Source: Bacteroidota bacterium (lineage in GTDB: Bacteria > Bacteroidota > Bacteroidia > Chitinophagales > Saprospiraceae). Taken from it: a DNA stretch of 64,000 nt. Location of the stretch: positions 1 through 64,000 of the forward strand of contig JANSWP010000026.1 of NCBI GenBank assembly GCA_024743405.1, written 5' to 3'. Shown piece after piece: positions 29,122-39,016 of this stretch. The notes below the pieces were generated by a model. That model worked only from the letters and a program-made list of their open reading frames with translations. It was not told where the DNA came from and did not search any database. The position numbers and the translations under genes are program-made. How positions within the stretch are numbered: position 1 is the first letter of the stretch; the number at the start of each line of letters is the position of its first letter.

Positions 29122-32100
29122 TTAACGTAATAAGGTCACATCGCCTTCATAAATTTCAACCTCTCCATCAATAAATTCAATCTCGGCAAACCAAACGAAC
29201 ACTCCCGCATCCATTAATTCTCCTCTGAATTCGCCATTCCAACCAATATTCAAATTAGCTGAATCCTTAGGATCATAATCTTGAACCTCAAAGACGGTTT
29301 CTCCCCAACGGTTGAATACCAAAAAGTTTTTAACCCTTGCAACCTGAGGACCTGCAAATATTTTGAATAATTCATTGTCAGGATGACCATCACCTCCTGG
29401 TGCAAATACATTTGGTACATATACTGGGCGGTTCTTCTTCACAAACACCGTTAAGTCATCTTCCGCTACACACCCATCATTTTCGACAGAAACGGAAAAT
29501 GTGGTCTGAAGAGTCGGATATGCCCAAGAACTAGAACAAGTATCACAAGCAAGTAACTCTGGAGGGAACCAATTGACAACATCTAATGCACCAAATGGAA
29601 CACTAACTTCTAATTGCAAGAAAAGACTGTCTCCAAGGTTTACAATACCTTCATCTCCTTCAAAGTCTCCTATTAACTCTACACTTAATTCATTTGGTTC
29701 AAGAATTTCAAAATCTAAGGTCTGTGTACAGCCTTTAGAATCTTGAACGACGATCGTATAATCATTAGGTCCTAAATTAGTATAAGTCGTTTGATCCGTG
29801 AAAGGTCCTCCATTAAATGAATACATATATGGACCTGAACCTCCAGTGACATTTTGAACAGTAATAACCCCATTACTCTCTCCAAAACAACGAACATCAG
29901 ACGTAACGACGTCTGCTGACGGCGTTTCTGCATTTTGGTCTATGGTTATCATATCCGTATTAGAACATCCAGTGACATCATCAGTTACAGTTAGAGTGTA
30001 AGTCCCTGGTAAATTTATATCTACTTGAGCTTGGGTTGGATCCCCAGGGAATGGACCACTATCAAAACTCCAAGAATAACTGAGTCCTGCTGTACTCGGT
30101 GCTCCTATCTCTACTGACACATTATCACATGTCAATTCGCCACCAGCACCAACATCTACAGCTGGTAAAGCAAAGATTTCAACCGAAACCGTTGTCTCAG
30201 CATTTGGACAAGGAGCCATTCCTGCTACAACATACGTGAATTCATAGACACCAGGAACTTGAGGTTCTGTATTAAACATTGAACTAACAACGCTACCTGT
30301 TGAATTTTGCCATTGCCCTCCAGCGTCGGCGCCTACCAATAAACTATTTAAGTCTGTTACGTTTGGCACACCTTGACAAATATCAAATGGTTCGCCTGCA
30401 ACACCCGAATTAGCTTCTTGATTAACGATAATCGTTACTGATTCATTCGGAGAATGACCACATCCAGTTGATGGGTTAGACACATTAACTAAGGTAATAG
30501 TAGATGTAGCATTTGGTGTAACATTAATAGTCACTGTAGTTTGTGGTGTATTAATGGTTTGTGTATTACCATTCTCATCTAAATATTGAATATCGTAAGG
30601 TCCCTCTCCGGAAAGATTGAAAGTAACTGTTGAAGTACCTCCTATACAGATCGTGTTATCTCCAGAAATGGTACCTGTAGGAATTGGACTTACATCTGTT
30701 AATTCATTTGGACCACAACCAAAAGCATCATCCACAAAAAACTGGAAAGGTGTTAATCCAGAAATAGGATCTGAAGTGAATACATTACCCGTCAATGTAC
30801 CAGACAATCCAGACATAACATAGGTACTCGGATCACCCCCTACAATTTGAACACTCACCGTGTAATTAAAATTAACTGCATCACAATCATAAGTCAGTGT
30901 TGACAAATCAAATGCTGGAGCATTCGTCACTTGTACATCAGCAGAACCACCGACAGTACCCGGACAAAAATCATTGGACATACTTACCAAAGTAAATACA
31001 TCAGAATTTGAGACTGGCACATTTAATATATATGGATTGTCTACTATTCCTGATTCCGTGACTTGTCCCCCATTTGTAGACTCATAAATAATAGTCCAAG
31101 GTCCAGGTCCTGTAAAATCAACAGACATGACTGCATCTACATTTTCACAAATAGCTTGATCACCTGATATGGTAGCGGATGGCACTTCATGGAAGCTGAT
31201 CTCCGTACAGCTAGAAATTGAAAGACAAAGGTCAGTGATGTCAACAATTCCAGTCCCATCATTATTACCTGCGACCGCACAAACTAAATAAGTAGCATCG
31301 TAATCAAGGATAGCATCATCGAATGTAAATGCACCATCATCGTTTATCATTAAAGGCACATTATCACCTGTATGAAGCATAAAGTTTAATACATCATCAC
31401 CATCTAAAACAGCTGGAATAACTGGAGAAGGTGTAAAAGTTACTGGTCCCTCACCACATTCATCAATCGCATTCACTTGTTCCAATGCACCTGCGAAAGT
31501 CTCACAATCACACATTACGAATGCTTCAGCTGCCTCTACAGGGCCACAACCATTTCCATCATCAATGAAAAATTGATAACCCGTTCCATTTGGAAACTCA
31601 TCACTGGTGAAGACTCCATTGACATCAATTGTTCCTGTTAAAGGACTCACATTATAAGTGGTTGGATCACCACCATTAATTCCAAAGGTTACAATATATC
31701 CTGTATTGGTAGAATTACAGATAGTTGTTGGTGGCGAAATAAACGGCGCATCGAATACACTTACCGCTACAACTCCACTAGCATTACCCGGACAATTAAT
31801 ATCTGTAACGTCTGTCAATTGATAAGTAGTTGCGACAGTTGGTGCAACGGTAAATGTATAAGGGTTATCCATAATATCCGAAGTAGTTACTGGTGCTCCA
31901 GTAGAAGGAGTATAGGTAAACTCCCATGGACCAACACCTGTAAAGGTTACCTCGATAGAGACTATTTCCCCTGAACAAATTTCAGAAGTACCTGACATAG
32001 AAGCAGATGGAATTTCATAATAAACTACCTCTGTACAAGCTCCAATTGATAAACAGTCATCACTAAAATCAACACAACCATTTCCATTATCATCTCCCGC

Positions 32101-35100
32101 AACCGCACAAATAAAATAGGTTACTCCATAAGTCATTGTTAAAGGAGAAAAATTAAAGGAAGGGTCATCATTTGTCGAAATTGGCGAATTATCACCATTA
32201 TGTAACATGAAACACAAAGCATCATTTCCGTCTAATTGCTCACCTCCTGTATAAGTAGCCAGAACAGGACCATTTCCACAAACATCTAATGGAGCCGCAT
32301 CCATGTCTCCTGCTTGACTGATGCAACCACAATCAACCATAGGATCAGAAACTGAGTTTGGTCCACAGCCATTATCATCATCTACAGAAAAGTTATAAGG
32401 ACTACCACACGGTAATTCATTACTAGTAAAAGTATTGCCAGTTATGGTTCCGTTATTTGGACTCACTGCATAAGTTGCCGGATCTCCGCCAACAATTTCA
32501 AAGGAAACAGTATAGCCAGTATTAGTAGCATTAATGGTAACTTGAGAATTGACAATTACTGGAGCCTCATTTACCGTAACATTTGCTCCACCATTTATAT
32601 CTCCTGGACAATTTTCATCATTGACACCTACTAATGTATAAGCTGTCGTAGAAGTTGGACAAACTTGATAATTGAATGGGTTACTATTAATGTCATTCAA
32701 AGTTGTGTCTTGCGTTCCATTATTAATGGTAATAGAATAAGGTGCATCTCCTGTAAAGGCAACTGAAATATTGGTGCAATCACCAATACAAATAGATGGA
32801 TCACCACTCAAAGTTGCAGTAGGTACTTCGAAGAAGGTGAGAGGGGTACCCGCTGCGATACTTATACACGGATCTCCTAAGTTAACTGAGCCACTCCCAT
32901 CATTGTTACCAACAACCGCAGAAATATAATATGTAGTACCATAAGCCATAGGAGCCATGAAACTAAAAGTAGGCTCCGTTGCATTTCGTGCGATTTCATT
33001 TACAATATTTTGACCACTTCCTTCATGTAATATAAAGGACACAACATCATCACCATCTAATACTTCCAGCATAGCGTCATAAGTTGCTGTAACTGGTCCA
33101 TCTCCACATTCATCTATTGCAGTAGCATCCATTGTCCCCACTGAAGTTGTACAATCACAAATTACTTCATCATCTGTAACGATTTGAGGCGCACAACCAT
33201 TGATATCATCAACAGTGAAGTTATAACCATCAGGGGTAGTAATTTCATTAGATGTAAACAATCCTGTTCCATCAATCGTACCACTGCCTGCTGGTGTCAC
33301 TACGTATGAAGCAGCATCTCCGCCAGATATTTGGAACGTAACCACATAACCTGTAGCAGTTGAATTACACGTTGTGCTAATAGCACTCACTTCAACAGGT
33401 GTATTAACCGTTATGTCAGCAGAACCACTTGCATCTCCAACACAATTTACATTTGAAATCGTATCTAAAGTAACTGAAGTGGTAGCACCAGGTGATAAAT
33501 TTAAGGTAAAAGGATTGGTTGTAATACCAGTCAAAGTTTGTTGTCCACTTCCGTCATCATATACAATATTCCATGGTCCAGGACCAGTAAAGTCAACTGT
33601 TAAGCCAGCATTTTCGCCAACACAAATTTCAGTGGTTCCACTTAAGACTCCTGTTGGAATCTCTCTAAAAACAACTGGTGTACCCTGAGCTACAGCCAAA
33701 CAAGGATCCGACAAATCAACAGTTCCTCCGCCATCGTTATTACCAACGACAGCAGAAATATAATACGTCGTACCATAAGTCATCAAAGAACTTAAAAAGC
33801 TAAAGGTCGGTTCGGTGATATTTGTATCAATAGGATTGATAATAGTCAAACCACTTCCTTCATGCAAAATATATACAAGAATGTCATCAGCGTCAAAATT
33901 TTGGTTAGTGTCATCATATGTTGCAGTGACTGGTCCTTCTCCACACTCACCAATTAAAGCTTGATCCATCTCTCCTACTTCTGTATCACAATCACAAATT
34001 ACCGCCATAGCACTTACCGTAACTGGTGAACAGTCATTCATATCTGTTACAACAAAACTATATCCTAGACCACTTGCAATTGGATCACTGGTAAAGACAT
34101 TACCAACTAAAGTTCCTGTATTTGGTGTAACAGAATAAGAAGCCATATCTCCACCATTTATGGTAAAGGACACTGTAAAAGAGGTATTGGTACCATCACA
34201 TGGCGCCGAGATCCCACTCACTGTTGGGGCATCATTGATAGTCACTGTAACCATTCCATCAACTGCCCCATCACAATTGTTCCCATCGACAACACTTGTT
34301 AATTCAATATCTCCAGCTTGGCTTTCTGTAATTGGAAGCGTATATGGGCTTGAAGTAATAGTCAATGGAGCCTGTGCAGTTCCATCAATAGACCATCCTA
34401 CTGTCCAATCATTGGCACCAGTCAATTCAATTGTTAAATCAACCGCATCATTACTTCCTTCACAGATAGCTCCGCTTCCAGAAAGAGAGGCTGTTGGTGC
34501 TGCATTCTCAGTCACTATACTTTCACCACTCACAATACCTGGGCAATCAGTTGCATCATCTACATCAACTAAAACATAAGTTCCTGCAGTGTTTACAGTC
34601 AATGTATATGGATTATTTGAAGTCGTATCTATCACATTTGCATTTACCCCATCATTATAGGTCAGAATCCATGGTCCTGTTCCCGTAAGATCAACAGTTA
34701 GATCTACAGTACCTCCACTCCCTTGGCAATATGCCCCGTCACCACTAATCACAGCAGTCGGCGCTTCATCGACAGTCACATTCAAACAGATTTCAGTACT
34801 CGATCCACAGTCATTATCAGCAGTTACACAAATTTGCCCATCACTCAACCCTGTCCAATCCATGTCCATACAGACATCACCACCTGGAAAGGTTCCATCA
34901 GGTGTGGTCCAAGTATAACTTGTCGCTCCGGCTACGCTATTTACACAATAAGTTTCTATGGTACCATCACATAATACATCAGCACCAGAACTAAATACTG
35001 GCTCATCAGGAACAGTCGTTAAAACTACCGTGAGACAAAATTGAGCACTTGTTCCACAATCATTATCTCCTTCAACACAAATATCACCGCCCATAGCACC

Positions 35101-36900
35101 ACTAAAATCTACGTCGATAGTAGTTCCATTATCTGTAAAAGAAGCACCGGTTGGCACTGTCCAAGTATAAGTTGCTGTAGTGTCGGGGTTATCTATAGTA
35201 TAAGTTTCAACATCACCGTCACAAACCACATCATCTCCAGAAACTATTGGATCATCAGGACCCAGGCTTATAACTACAGAAATACAAGCTGGTGGATCTG
35301 ATGGTCCACAGTCATTATCTGCAGTCACACATAAATCACCTCCTACTGAGCCTGTCCAATCTACAGTAATAGAATTTCCAGTAATAGTAAACGGTTCACC
35401 ATTAGGCGTTGTCCAAGTATAACCAGTTGATAAAGGTGTACCTAATGGTGATACAGTATAAGTCTCCATACTTCCATCACAAACCTCATCCGGGCCCGTA
35501 ATATCTGGCGTTGGAGGGGTTTCGTTATTAGCTAATACATCCACACAAAATACATCAGAACACTCTACCCCATTTCGGGCAATAGTAATTGTAAAGCAAT
35601 AAGTTCCAGGTTGATCTACACATGCAAATACATCATCTGTTGGTCCACAAAAACTTGGACCTGTCCATTCAAACTCTAAAGTAGATCCTGCCGCAATAGA
35701 GAAAAATGAATTGGATCCATCAAGGGTTATTTGTTGATTATTAGGGTCGCAGCCAATTTCTTCAGGATCCTCTACCTCTGCAATAGCTTCCATTATGGCC
35801 AAGTCGGTAATTACTGTACTATCACAGCCATTGAAAGCTTCACAAACTGTTGTATAAAAACCAGAGGCTGAGAAAAAATTACCACATACCTCATGTACAT
35901 TAGGTGCACAATAATCCGCCACTTCATTTGTTGGTGGTATTGGTGGTATTGGACTAATAATACAATTAACCAAACTATCACAACCTGCTGCGGTCGTTAA
36001 TGTAACGGGAAAAACACCCGGAGAGTTAAAAACTTGTCCAGCACAAATCGTTGTTCCGCCAATACAAATATCAGCATTCTCTGATCCTGGAGGTGTAGCG
36101 TTAATGGCTACAGGAAAACAACCTGGCTGGCTCACAGAACAAGGATTCGTAGCTTGCACACAAACTTGTGCAAACCCTGGTGCATTCCATTGTACTAAAA
36201 TTGATTGAGCCGTAGGATCTGAAACAATACTTCCTGCCGAAGGTGGTTGAATAGACCACAGCAAGCTAGATGCACAACTGGCACCTGGAGGCAATAAATA
36301 TGTACTGAAAGTAGCAGACGGAAAACATACCTGATCATCCCCAGCAATTCCTGTAGGTGCAGGTAATTGTCCTACACCACCACCTCCAGGAGGGTTTGTT
36401 ATGGTCATTGTATAATCACATATATCCCCAGCGAAACCATCAATCATCATGTAATAAATATCTCCTGGTGTCAATCCTGTAGCCGTCACCGTTCCATTTT
36501 GCTCCATACCTGGGCTCCAACAATTGGAAACAGAAGTCCAATTGCCTGTACAGTCAGTCGTACAATAAATTTCCGCTTGAATACCTCCATTCGTAGGGGT
36601 AGCACAATTAGAAACCGCAAAATTGATAGAAAGATCTGCTTGAGGCGCTGCGAAAGCATACCAATGATTATTCTCAACAGTTCCGCAAAAAACGCTTGGA
36701 ACAGTAGCTGAATTCGGTATGTCAGAAGTTTGAAACATAAACCCATCCAGTGTTGCCATAACACACATCGGCATTGCATCAGGCGCACTTATAGCAGGCA
36801 TCGGCAAAAATGTGGTAATAGGACTACATTGGGCTTCTATTTCTTGTTTAAATGAGAATAAACATAAAATACTTAATAAAACAAGTACAATTCTTTTCAT
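29122..36900 (-). CDS. Giant modular secreted protein with T9SS type B sorting domain
   Basis: A 2592-residue, cysteine-rich surface or secreted protein, probably an adhesin or gliding-associated protein (inference). It has a Sec signal peptide (1-24, RIVLVLLSILCLFSF), then a pre-peptidase-like beta domain (~30-170) and PKD/Ig-like modules (~180-720). Three near-copies at about 467, 553 and 637 share the phrase ADNDCG/EGDNDCG. Four long units begin near 970, 1250, 1527 and 1799 with CDC/CGC...VGxMD...DECGxGPVTATY and contain YGTTYYISAVVGNNDG. The end (~2490-2592; YVPNVFAPGGDGHPDNELFK, VFNRWGETVF, VFVWFAEIEFIDG) is the CHU_C / gliding-motility C-terminal domain that directs T9SS export. The gene is monocistronic. 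The binding target is unknown. Confidence 0.93.
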   Translation of the reverse strand: MKRIVLVLLSILCLFSFKQEIEAQCSPITTFLPMPAISAPDAMPMCVMATLDGFMFQTSDIPNSATVPSVFCGTVENNHWYAFAAPQADLSINFAVSNCATPTNGGIQAEIYCTTDCTGNWTSVSNCWSPGMEQNGTVTATGLTPGDIYYMMIDGFAGDICDYTMTITNPPGGGGVGQLPAPTGIAGDDQVCFPSATFSTYLLPPGASCASSLLWSIQPPSAGSIVSDPTAQSILVQWNAPGFAQVCVQATNPCSVSQPGCFPVAINATPPGSENADICIGGTTICAGQVFNSPGVFPVTLTTAAGCDSLVNCIISPIPPIPPTNEVADYCAPNVHEVCGNFFSASGFYTTVCEAFNGCDSTVITDLAIMEAIAEVEDPEEIGCDPNNQQITLDGSNSFFSIAAGSTLEFEWTGPSFCGPTDDVFACVDQPGTYCFTITIARNGVECSDVFCVDVLANNETPPTPDITGPDEVCDGSMETYTVSPLGTPLSTGYTWTTPNGEPFTITGNSITVDWTGSVGGDLCVTADNDCGPSDPPACISVVISLGPDDPIVSGDDVVCDGDVETYTIDNPDTTATYTWTVPTGASFTDNGTTIDVDFSGAMGGDICVEGDNDCGTSAQFCLTVVLTTVPDEPVFSSGADVLCDGTIETYCVNSVAGATSYTWTTPDGTFPGGDVCMDMDWTGLSDGQICVTADNDCGSSTEICLNVTVDEAPTAVISGDGAYCQGSGGTVDLTVDLTGTGPWILTYNDGVNANVIDTTSNNPYTLTVNTAGTYVLVDVDDATDCPGIVSGESIVTENAAPTASLSGSGAICEGSNDAVDLTIELTGANDWTVGWSIDGTAQAPLTITSSPYTLPITESQAGDIELTSVVDGNNCDGAVDGMVTVTINDAPTVSGISAPCDGTNTSFTVSFTINGGDMASYSVTPNTGTLVGNVFTSDPIASGLGYSFVVTDMNDCSPVTVSAMAVICDCDTEVGEMDQALIGECGEGPVTATYDDTNQNFDADDILVYILHEGSGLTIINPIDTNITEPTFSFLSSLMTYGTTYYISAVVGNNDGGGTVDLSDPCLAVAQGTPVVFREIPTGVLSGTTEICVGENAGLTVDFTGPGPWNIVYDDGSGQQTLTGITTNPFTLNLSPGATTSVTLDTISNVNCVGDASGSADITVNTPVEVSAISTTCNSTATGYVVTFQISGGDAASYVVTPAGSGTIDGTGLFTSNEITTPDGYNFTVDDINGCAPQIVTDDEVICDCTTSVGTMDATAIDECGDGPVTATYDAMLEVLDGDDVVSFILHEGSGQNIVNEIARNATEPTFSFMAPMAYGTTYYISAVVGNNDGSGSVNLGDPCISIAAGTPLTFFEVPTATLSGDPSICIGDCTNISVAFTGDAPYSITINNGTQDTTLNDINSNPFNYQVCPTSTTAYTLVGVNDENCPGDINGGANVTVNEAPVIVNSQVTINATNTGYTVSFEIVGGDPATYAVSPNNGTITGNTFTSNELPCGSPYNFSVDDDNGCGPNSVSDPMVDCGCISQAGDMDAAPLDVCGNGPVLATYTGGEQLDGNDALCFMLHNGDNSPISTNDDPSFNFSPLTMTYGVTYFICAVAGDDNGNGCVDFSDDCLSIGACTEVVYYEIPSASMSGTSEICSGEIVSIEVTFTGVGPWEFTYTPSTGAPVTTSDIMDNPYTFTVAPTVATTYQLTDVTDINCPGNASGVVAVSVFDAPFISPPTTICNSTNTGYIVTFGINGGDPTTYNVSPLTGTIDVNGVFTSDEFPNGTGYQFFIDDGNGCGPVEAAEAFVMCDCETFAGALEQVNAIDECGEGPVTFTPSPVIPAVLDGDDVLNFMLHTGDNVPLMINDDGAFTFDDAILDYDATYLVCAVAGNNDGTGIVDITDLCLSISSCTEISFHEVPSATISGDQAICENVDAVMSVDFTGPGPWTIIYESTNGGQVTESGIVDNPYILNVPVSNSDVFTLVSMSNDFCPGTVGGSADVQVTNAPAFDLSTLTYDCDAVNFNYTVSVQIVGGDPSTYVMSGLSGTLTGNVFTSDPISGLTPFQFFVDDAFGCGPNELTDVSPIPTGTISGDNTICIGGTSTVTFNLSGEGPYDIQYLDENGNTQTINTPQTTVTINVTPNATSTITLVNVSNPSTGCGHSPNESVTIIVNQEANSGVAGEPFDICQGVPNVTDLNSLLVGADAGGQWQNSTGSVVSSMFNTEPQVPGVYEFTYVVAGMAPCPNAETTVSVEIFALPAVDVGAGGELTCDNVSVEIGAPSTAGLSYSWSFDSGPFPGDPTQAQVDINLPGTYTLTVTDDVTGCSNTDMITIDQNAETPSADVVTSDVRCFGESNGVITVQNVTGGSGPYMYSFNGGPFTDQTTYTNLGPNDYTIVVQDSKGCTQTLDFEILEPNELSVELIGDFEGDEGIVNLGDSLFLQLEVSVPFGALDVVNWFPPELLACDTCSSSWAYPTLQTTFSVSVENDGCVAEDDLTVFVKKNRPVYVPNVFAPGGDGHPDNELFKIFAGPQVARVKNFLVFNRWGETVFEVQDYDPKDSANLNIGWNGEFRGELMDAGVFVWFAEIEFIDGEVEIYEGDVTLLR

Positions 36901-37215
36901 AATGATCCGTATTTAGTCTCTTTATAAGTGTTTGTATAAGGAACTAAGGCTGATATTCTATGATCAACCTTAGACCCAAAAAAATAGGCCTGTTAGGATT
37001 AGTAGCAGTAGGAAATCTTCCTGATTACTTCTGTAAGTTCCAACCTAACAGGCCTATTATTTTCCTTCAAACTTTAAGACAAAAATATTATTTCGTTAAA
37101 ATTCGGTGGTAAAGATATAAACCCATTTCAAATTATTAAAATGTATTGTGTCTCTTGTTGAAAATTATGTAAAGCAGAAGTCATTTCATACAGGAATTAC
37201 ATTAACTAATAAAGC
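36901..37215. other. Gap between giant T9SS gene and T9SS stub
   Basis: No gene. It contains the long inverted repeat at 36983-37058 and otherwise AT-rich sequence; no clear TAnnTTTG motif for the giant gene was found between the repeat and its ATG. Confidence 0.5.
36983..37058 (-). terminator. Long-stem terminator-like inverted repeat
   Basis: A perfect 15-bp stem (AATAGGCCTGTTAGG / CCTAACAGGCCTATT) encloses 46 nt, which hold a second small stem AGGAA-ATC-TTCCT. On the minus strand the outer stem is followed by TTTTTTTGGG. It probably ended the now-truncated T9SS gene upstream; it also lies 83 nt before the giant gene's ATG and could shield it from read-through. Confidence 0.6.
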
Positions 37216-37296
37216 CTATTTGATTAATAAGGCATCTCCTTTAAACATTTCTACCTGTCCATCAATAAATTCGACTTCAGCAAACCAAATAAATAC
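37216..37296 (-). pseudogene. C-terminal stub of a T9SS type B (CHU_C) gene
   Basis: The last 26 codons before the TAG (37216-37218) read VFIWFAEVEFIDGQVEMFKG then DALLIK, closely parallel to the end of the neighbouring giant protein (VFVWFAEIEFIDGEVEIYEG then DVTLLR). The frame is lost at 37296, exactly where the terminal inverted repeat of an IS1-family element starts. The rest of the gene is not found on the other side of the element, so the body has been deleted or moved. Confidence 0.85.
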
Positions 37297-38102
37297 GGCG
37301 GTGTATCAAATATAATGCTGTCGCTCTGTATTAAATTCCCAGAAGAACCAGCCAATTGCCAAGTTATGCCACTTATCCAATTTAGAGAATGACAAAAATT
37401 TTCGAACCAATCGGCTAACTCTGGTCCTAGTAGTAGCATTAAATCCTTCGAAATAAAAAGTAAGGTCTTTACCAACTTTATGTTTTCCGTAAGATAAATG
37501 CTCCGATAAGCTTTCCAATTATCTGTTTCAAAAGAAACAATCTTTCAAAACACTCGGGATTTTATACCAAATTTTTTTAGCTGCTTTTTTACTTCGACCA
37601 CCGATATGATAAGTAATCACTAAGCGATGTATAGAGTCATAAACTACCCAAATCCATCGTTTTTTCGTTTTCTTTTATACAAAAGATCATAATTCATCTT
37701 CCTGAATACCAAAGACTTGTAATCGCTTGATCTTTTTGATAGGTGAAGGACAGAGTCCAAGATCAGTTGGAGTTTGTTCCCAAAAAGTATGAGCAAAGGA
37801 TTGCAGCCAATTCAAGCTGACATCAAAGATTCTACAAATGCCTCGTATAGACATACGCTCTTTCAACGATTTTTTGATAAGGTCTTTTATCCATTTTGAT
37901 TTGGTATGGGTATTATTTAAATCGAACTGACGATCATAGCATTTACATCGATGATTCTACTTCCCATAATGCGTGACTGTTCTTTTTTATTTTTGTGCTA
38001 TGCCAGCTTGGACAATAGATATACATAATCTTGAAGTTTGGTCACTACAAAGTTATGAATAGTCCTTGTTGTCTTTTTCAGCATTACATTTGATGCACCG
38101 CC
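37297..38102 (-). mobile_element. Decayed IS1-family insertion sequence
   Basis: An 806-nt element bounded by 24-bp terminal inverted repeats that match at 22 positions: GGCGGTGTATCAAATATAAT... at 37297-37320, and its complement at 38079-38102. On the minus strand a broken transposase can be followed: zinc-finger-like start (YCPSWHSTKIKKNSHALWEV), helix-turn-helix (ERMSIRGICRIFDVSLNWL), QEDEL-stop-SFV with a stop replacing the tryptophan of IS1 DELWSFV, WIWVVYDSIHRLVITYHIGG, FETDNWKAYR, and a C-terminal TRTRVSRLVRKFLSFSK. At least two in-frame stops and two frameshifts make it inactive. No target duplication is visible: the left flank AAATAAATAC differs from the right flank CAAAATCTAT. Confidence 0.88.
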
Positions 38103-38487
38103 CAAAATCTATATCTCCAAATGGTAAACTTATTATTTGCTCATTATTTAACAAATTATGGGAAAATGCAATGTCGTATTTTTGGGTAAAAAATAATCTT
38201 AATACACTGAAAAGAAAGATAATCTTTTCAAAATTTAGTAATAGTTCTTTTAAGTGTGGGTCAGGTAAGAAGTCTCCTTCTGTGAATGAGATGTACTATT
38301 GGTGGAAATTACTTTACTTGACAAATCTAGCAAAAACATGCAGGAGATTGGAAATAAAATAACTTTTTTTGAGCTATGAAATACATCAACATTATATTAT
38401 TCAATAATACGTAGGTCAAAAACCTACCTTCTTTGATAAATTGAATTATCACCATCAGTCAAAAATAAAATTCAAACCATTTTTAAT
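38103..38487. other. Unexplained gap between IS1 remnant and rimM
   Basis: 385 nt. A plus-strand open frame crosses from inside the element (38066-38362) but starts within the inverted repeat and shows no recognisable domain, so I do not call it. A short hairpin GTAGGT-CAAAA-ACCTAC lies at 38411-38427, 60 nt before rimM. Confidence 0.45.
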
Positions 38488-39012
38488 ATGGATAACTATA
38501 TTCAAATAGGATTTACGAAAAAAGCATACGGGGTAAAAGGAGAGTTAAAAATGAAAATTGAAGAACAATATGTTGAAGATTTTTTCAAATGCAAGATCCT
38601 ATTTATAAGTATTGGAGGAAAAAAAGTGCCCTTTTTTATTGAAGATGTTAGAATTGGCAATGCTGTAATTGCCAAATTTGAAGATATAAATTCTCCAGAA
38701 GATGCAATACCGATCACTTCAAAAGAAGTTTATTTAAGAGAAAAGGATATCATTCCGGAAGCAGAAAGAGTATTAGAAGTTGAAGAGACCTTATTATTTA
38801 AAAAATATGAAGGATTTACGATAGAAGAAATTGAAAAAGGAATAGTTGGAAAGATTGAAGAGATATTGGAATTCCCTCATCAAGAAATGGCACTAGTTAA
38901 ATATAAGGGCAAAGATTTATTGATCCCGATGAATGAACAATTGATAGAAACCGTTATTGAAGCCTCAAAAAGATTAACAATGAAATTGCCAGATGGATTA
39001 CTTGACCTATAA
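38488..39012 (+). CDS. rimM: Ribosome maturation factor RimM
   Basis: Assists late assembly of the 30S subunit head by binding ribosomal protein S19; 174 residues. The N-terminal RimM domain begins IQIGFTKKAYGVKGELKMKI with the conserved Gly-rich G-x-x-G-E-L turn, and the C-terminal PRC-barrel ends DLLIPMNEQLIETV and then KLPDGLLDL, the hallmark RimM tail. The gene usually follows rpsP; here it is alone between mobile-element debris and a convergent lipoprotein gene, so the rpsP-rimM linkage is broken in this genome or at this locus. Confidence 0.93.
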   Translation: MDNYIQIGFTKKAYGVKGELKMKIEEQYVEDFFKCKILFISIGGKKVPFFIEDVRIGNAVIAKFEDINSPEDAIPITSKEVYLREKDIIPEAERVLEVEETLLFKKYEGFTIEEIEKGIVGKIEEILEFPHQEMALVKYKGKDLLIPMNEQLIETVIEASKRLTMKLPDGLLDL

Positions 39013-39016
39013 TGCA

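Noticed and set aside
33374-35301. Several plus-strand open frames opposite the giant T9SS gene
   Set aside because: They mirror the repeats of the real gene on the other strand and show biased composition (Ser/Thr/Ile/Val) expected of antisense reading.
37285-38112. Target-site duplication flanking the IS1 element
   Set aside because: The 10 nt on the left (AAATAAATAC) and right (CAAAATCTAT) do not match, so no duplication can be claimed.
38066-38362. Plus-strand open frame of 98 codons overlapping the IS1 right end
   Set aside because: It starts inside the terminal inverted repeat, has no recognisable domain, promoter or codon regularity, and is probably chance.
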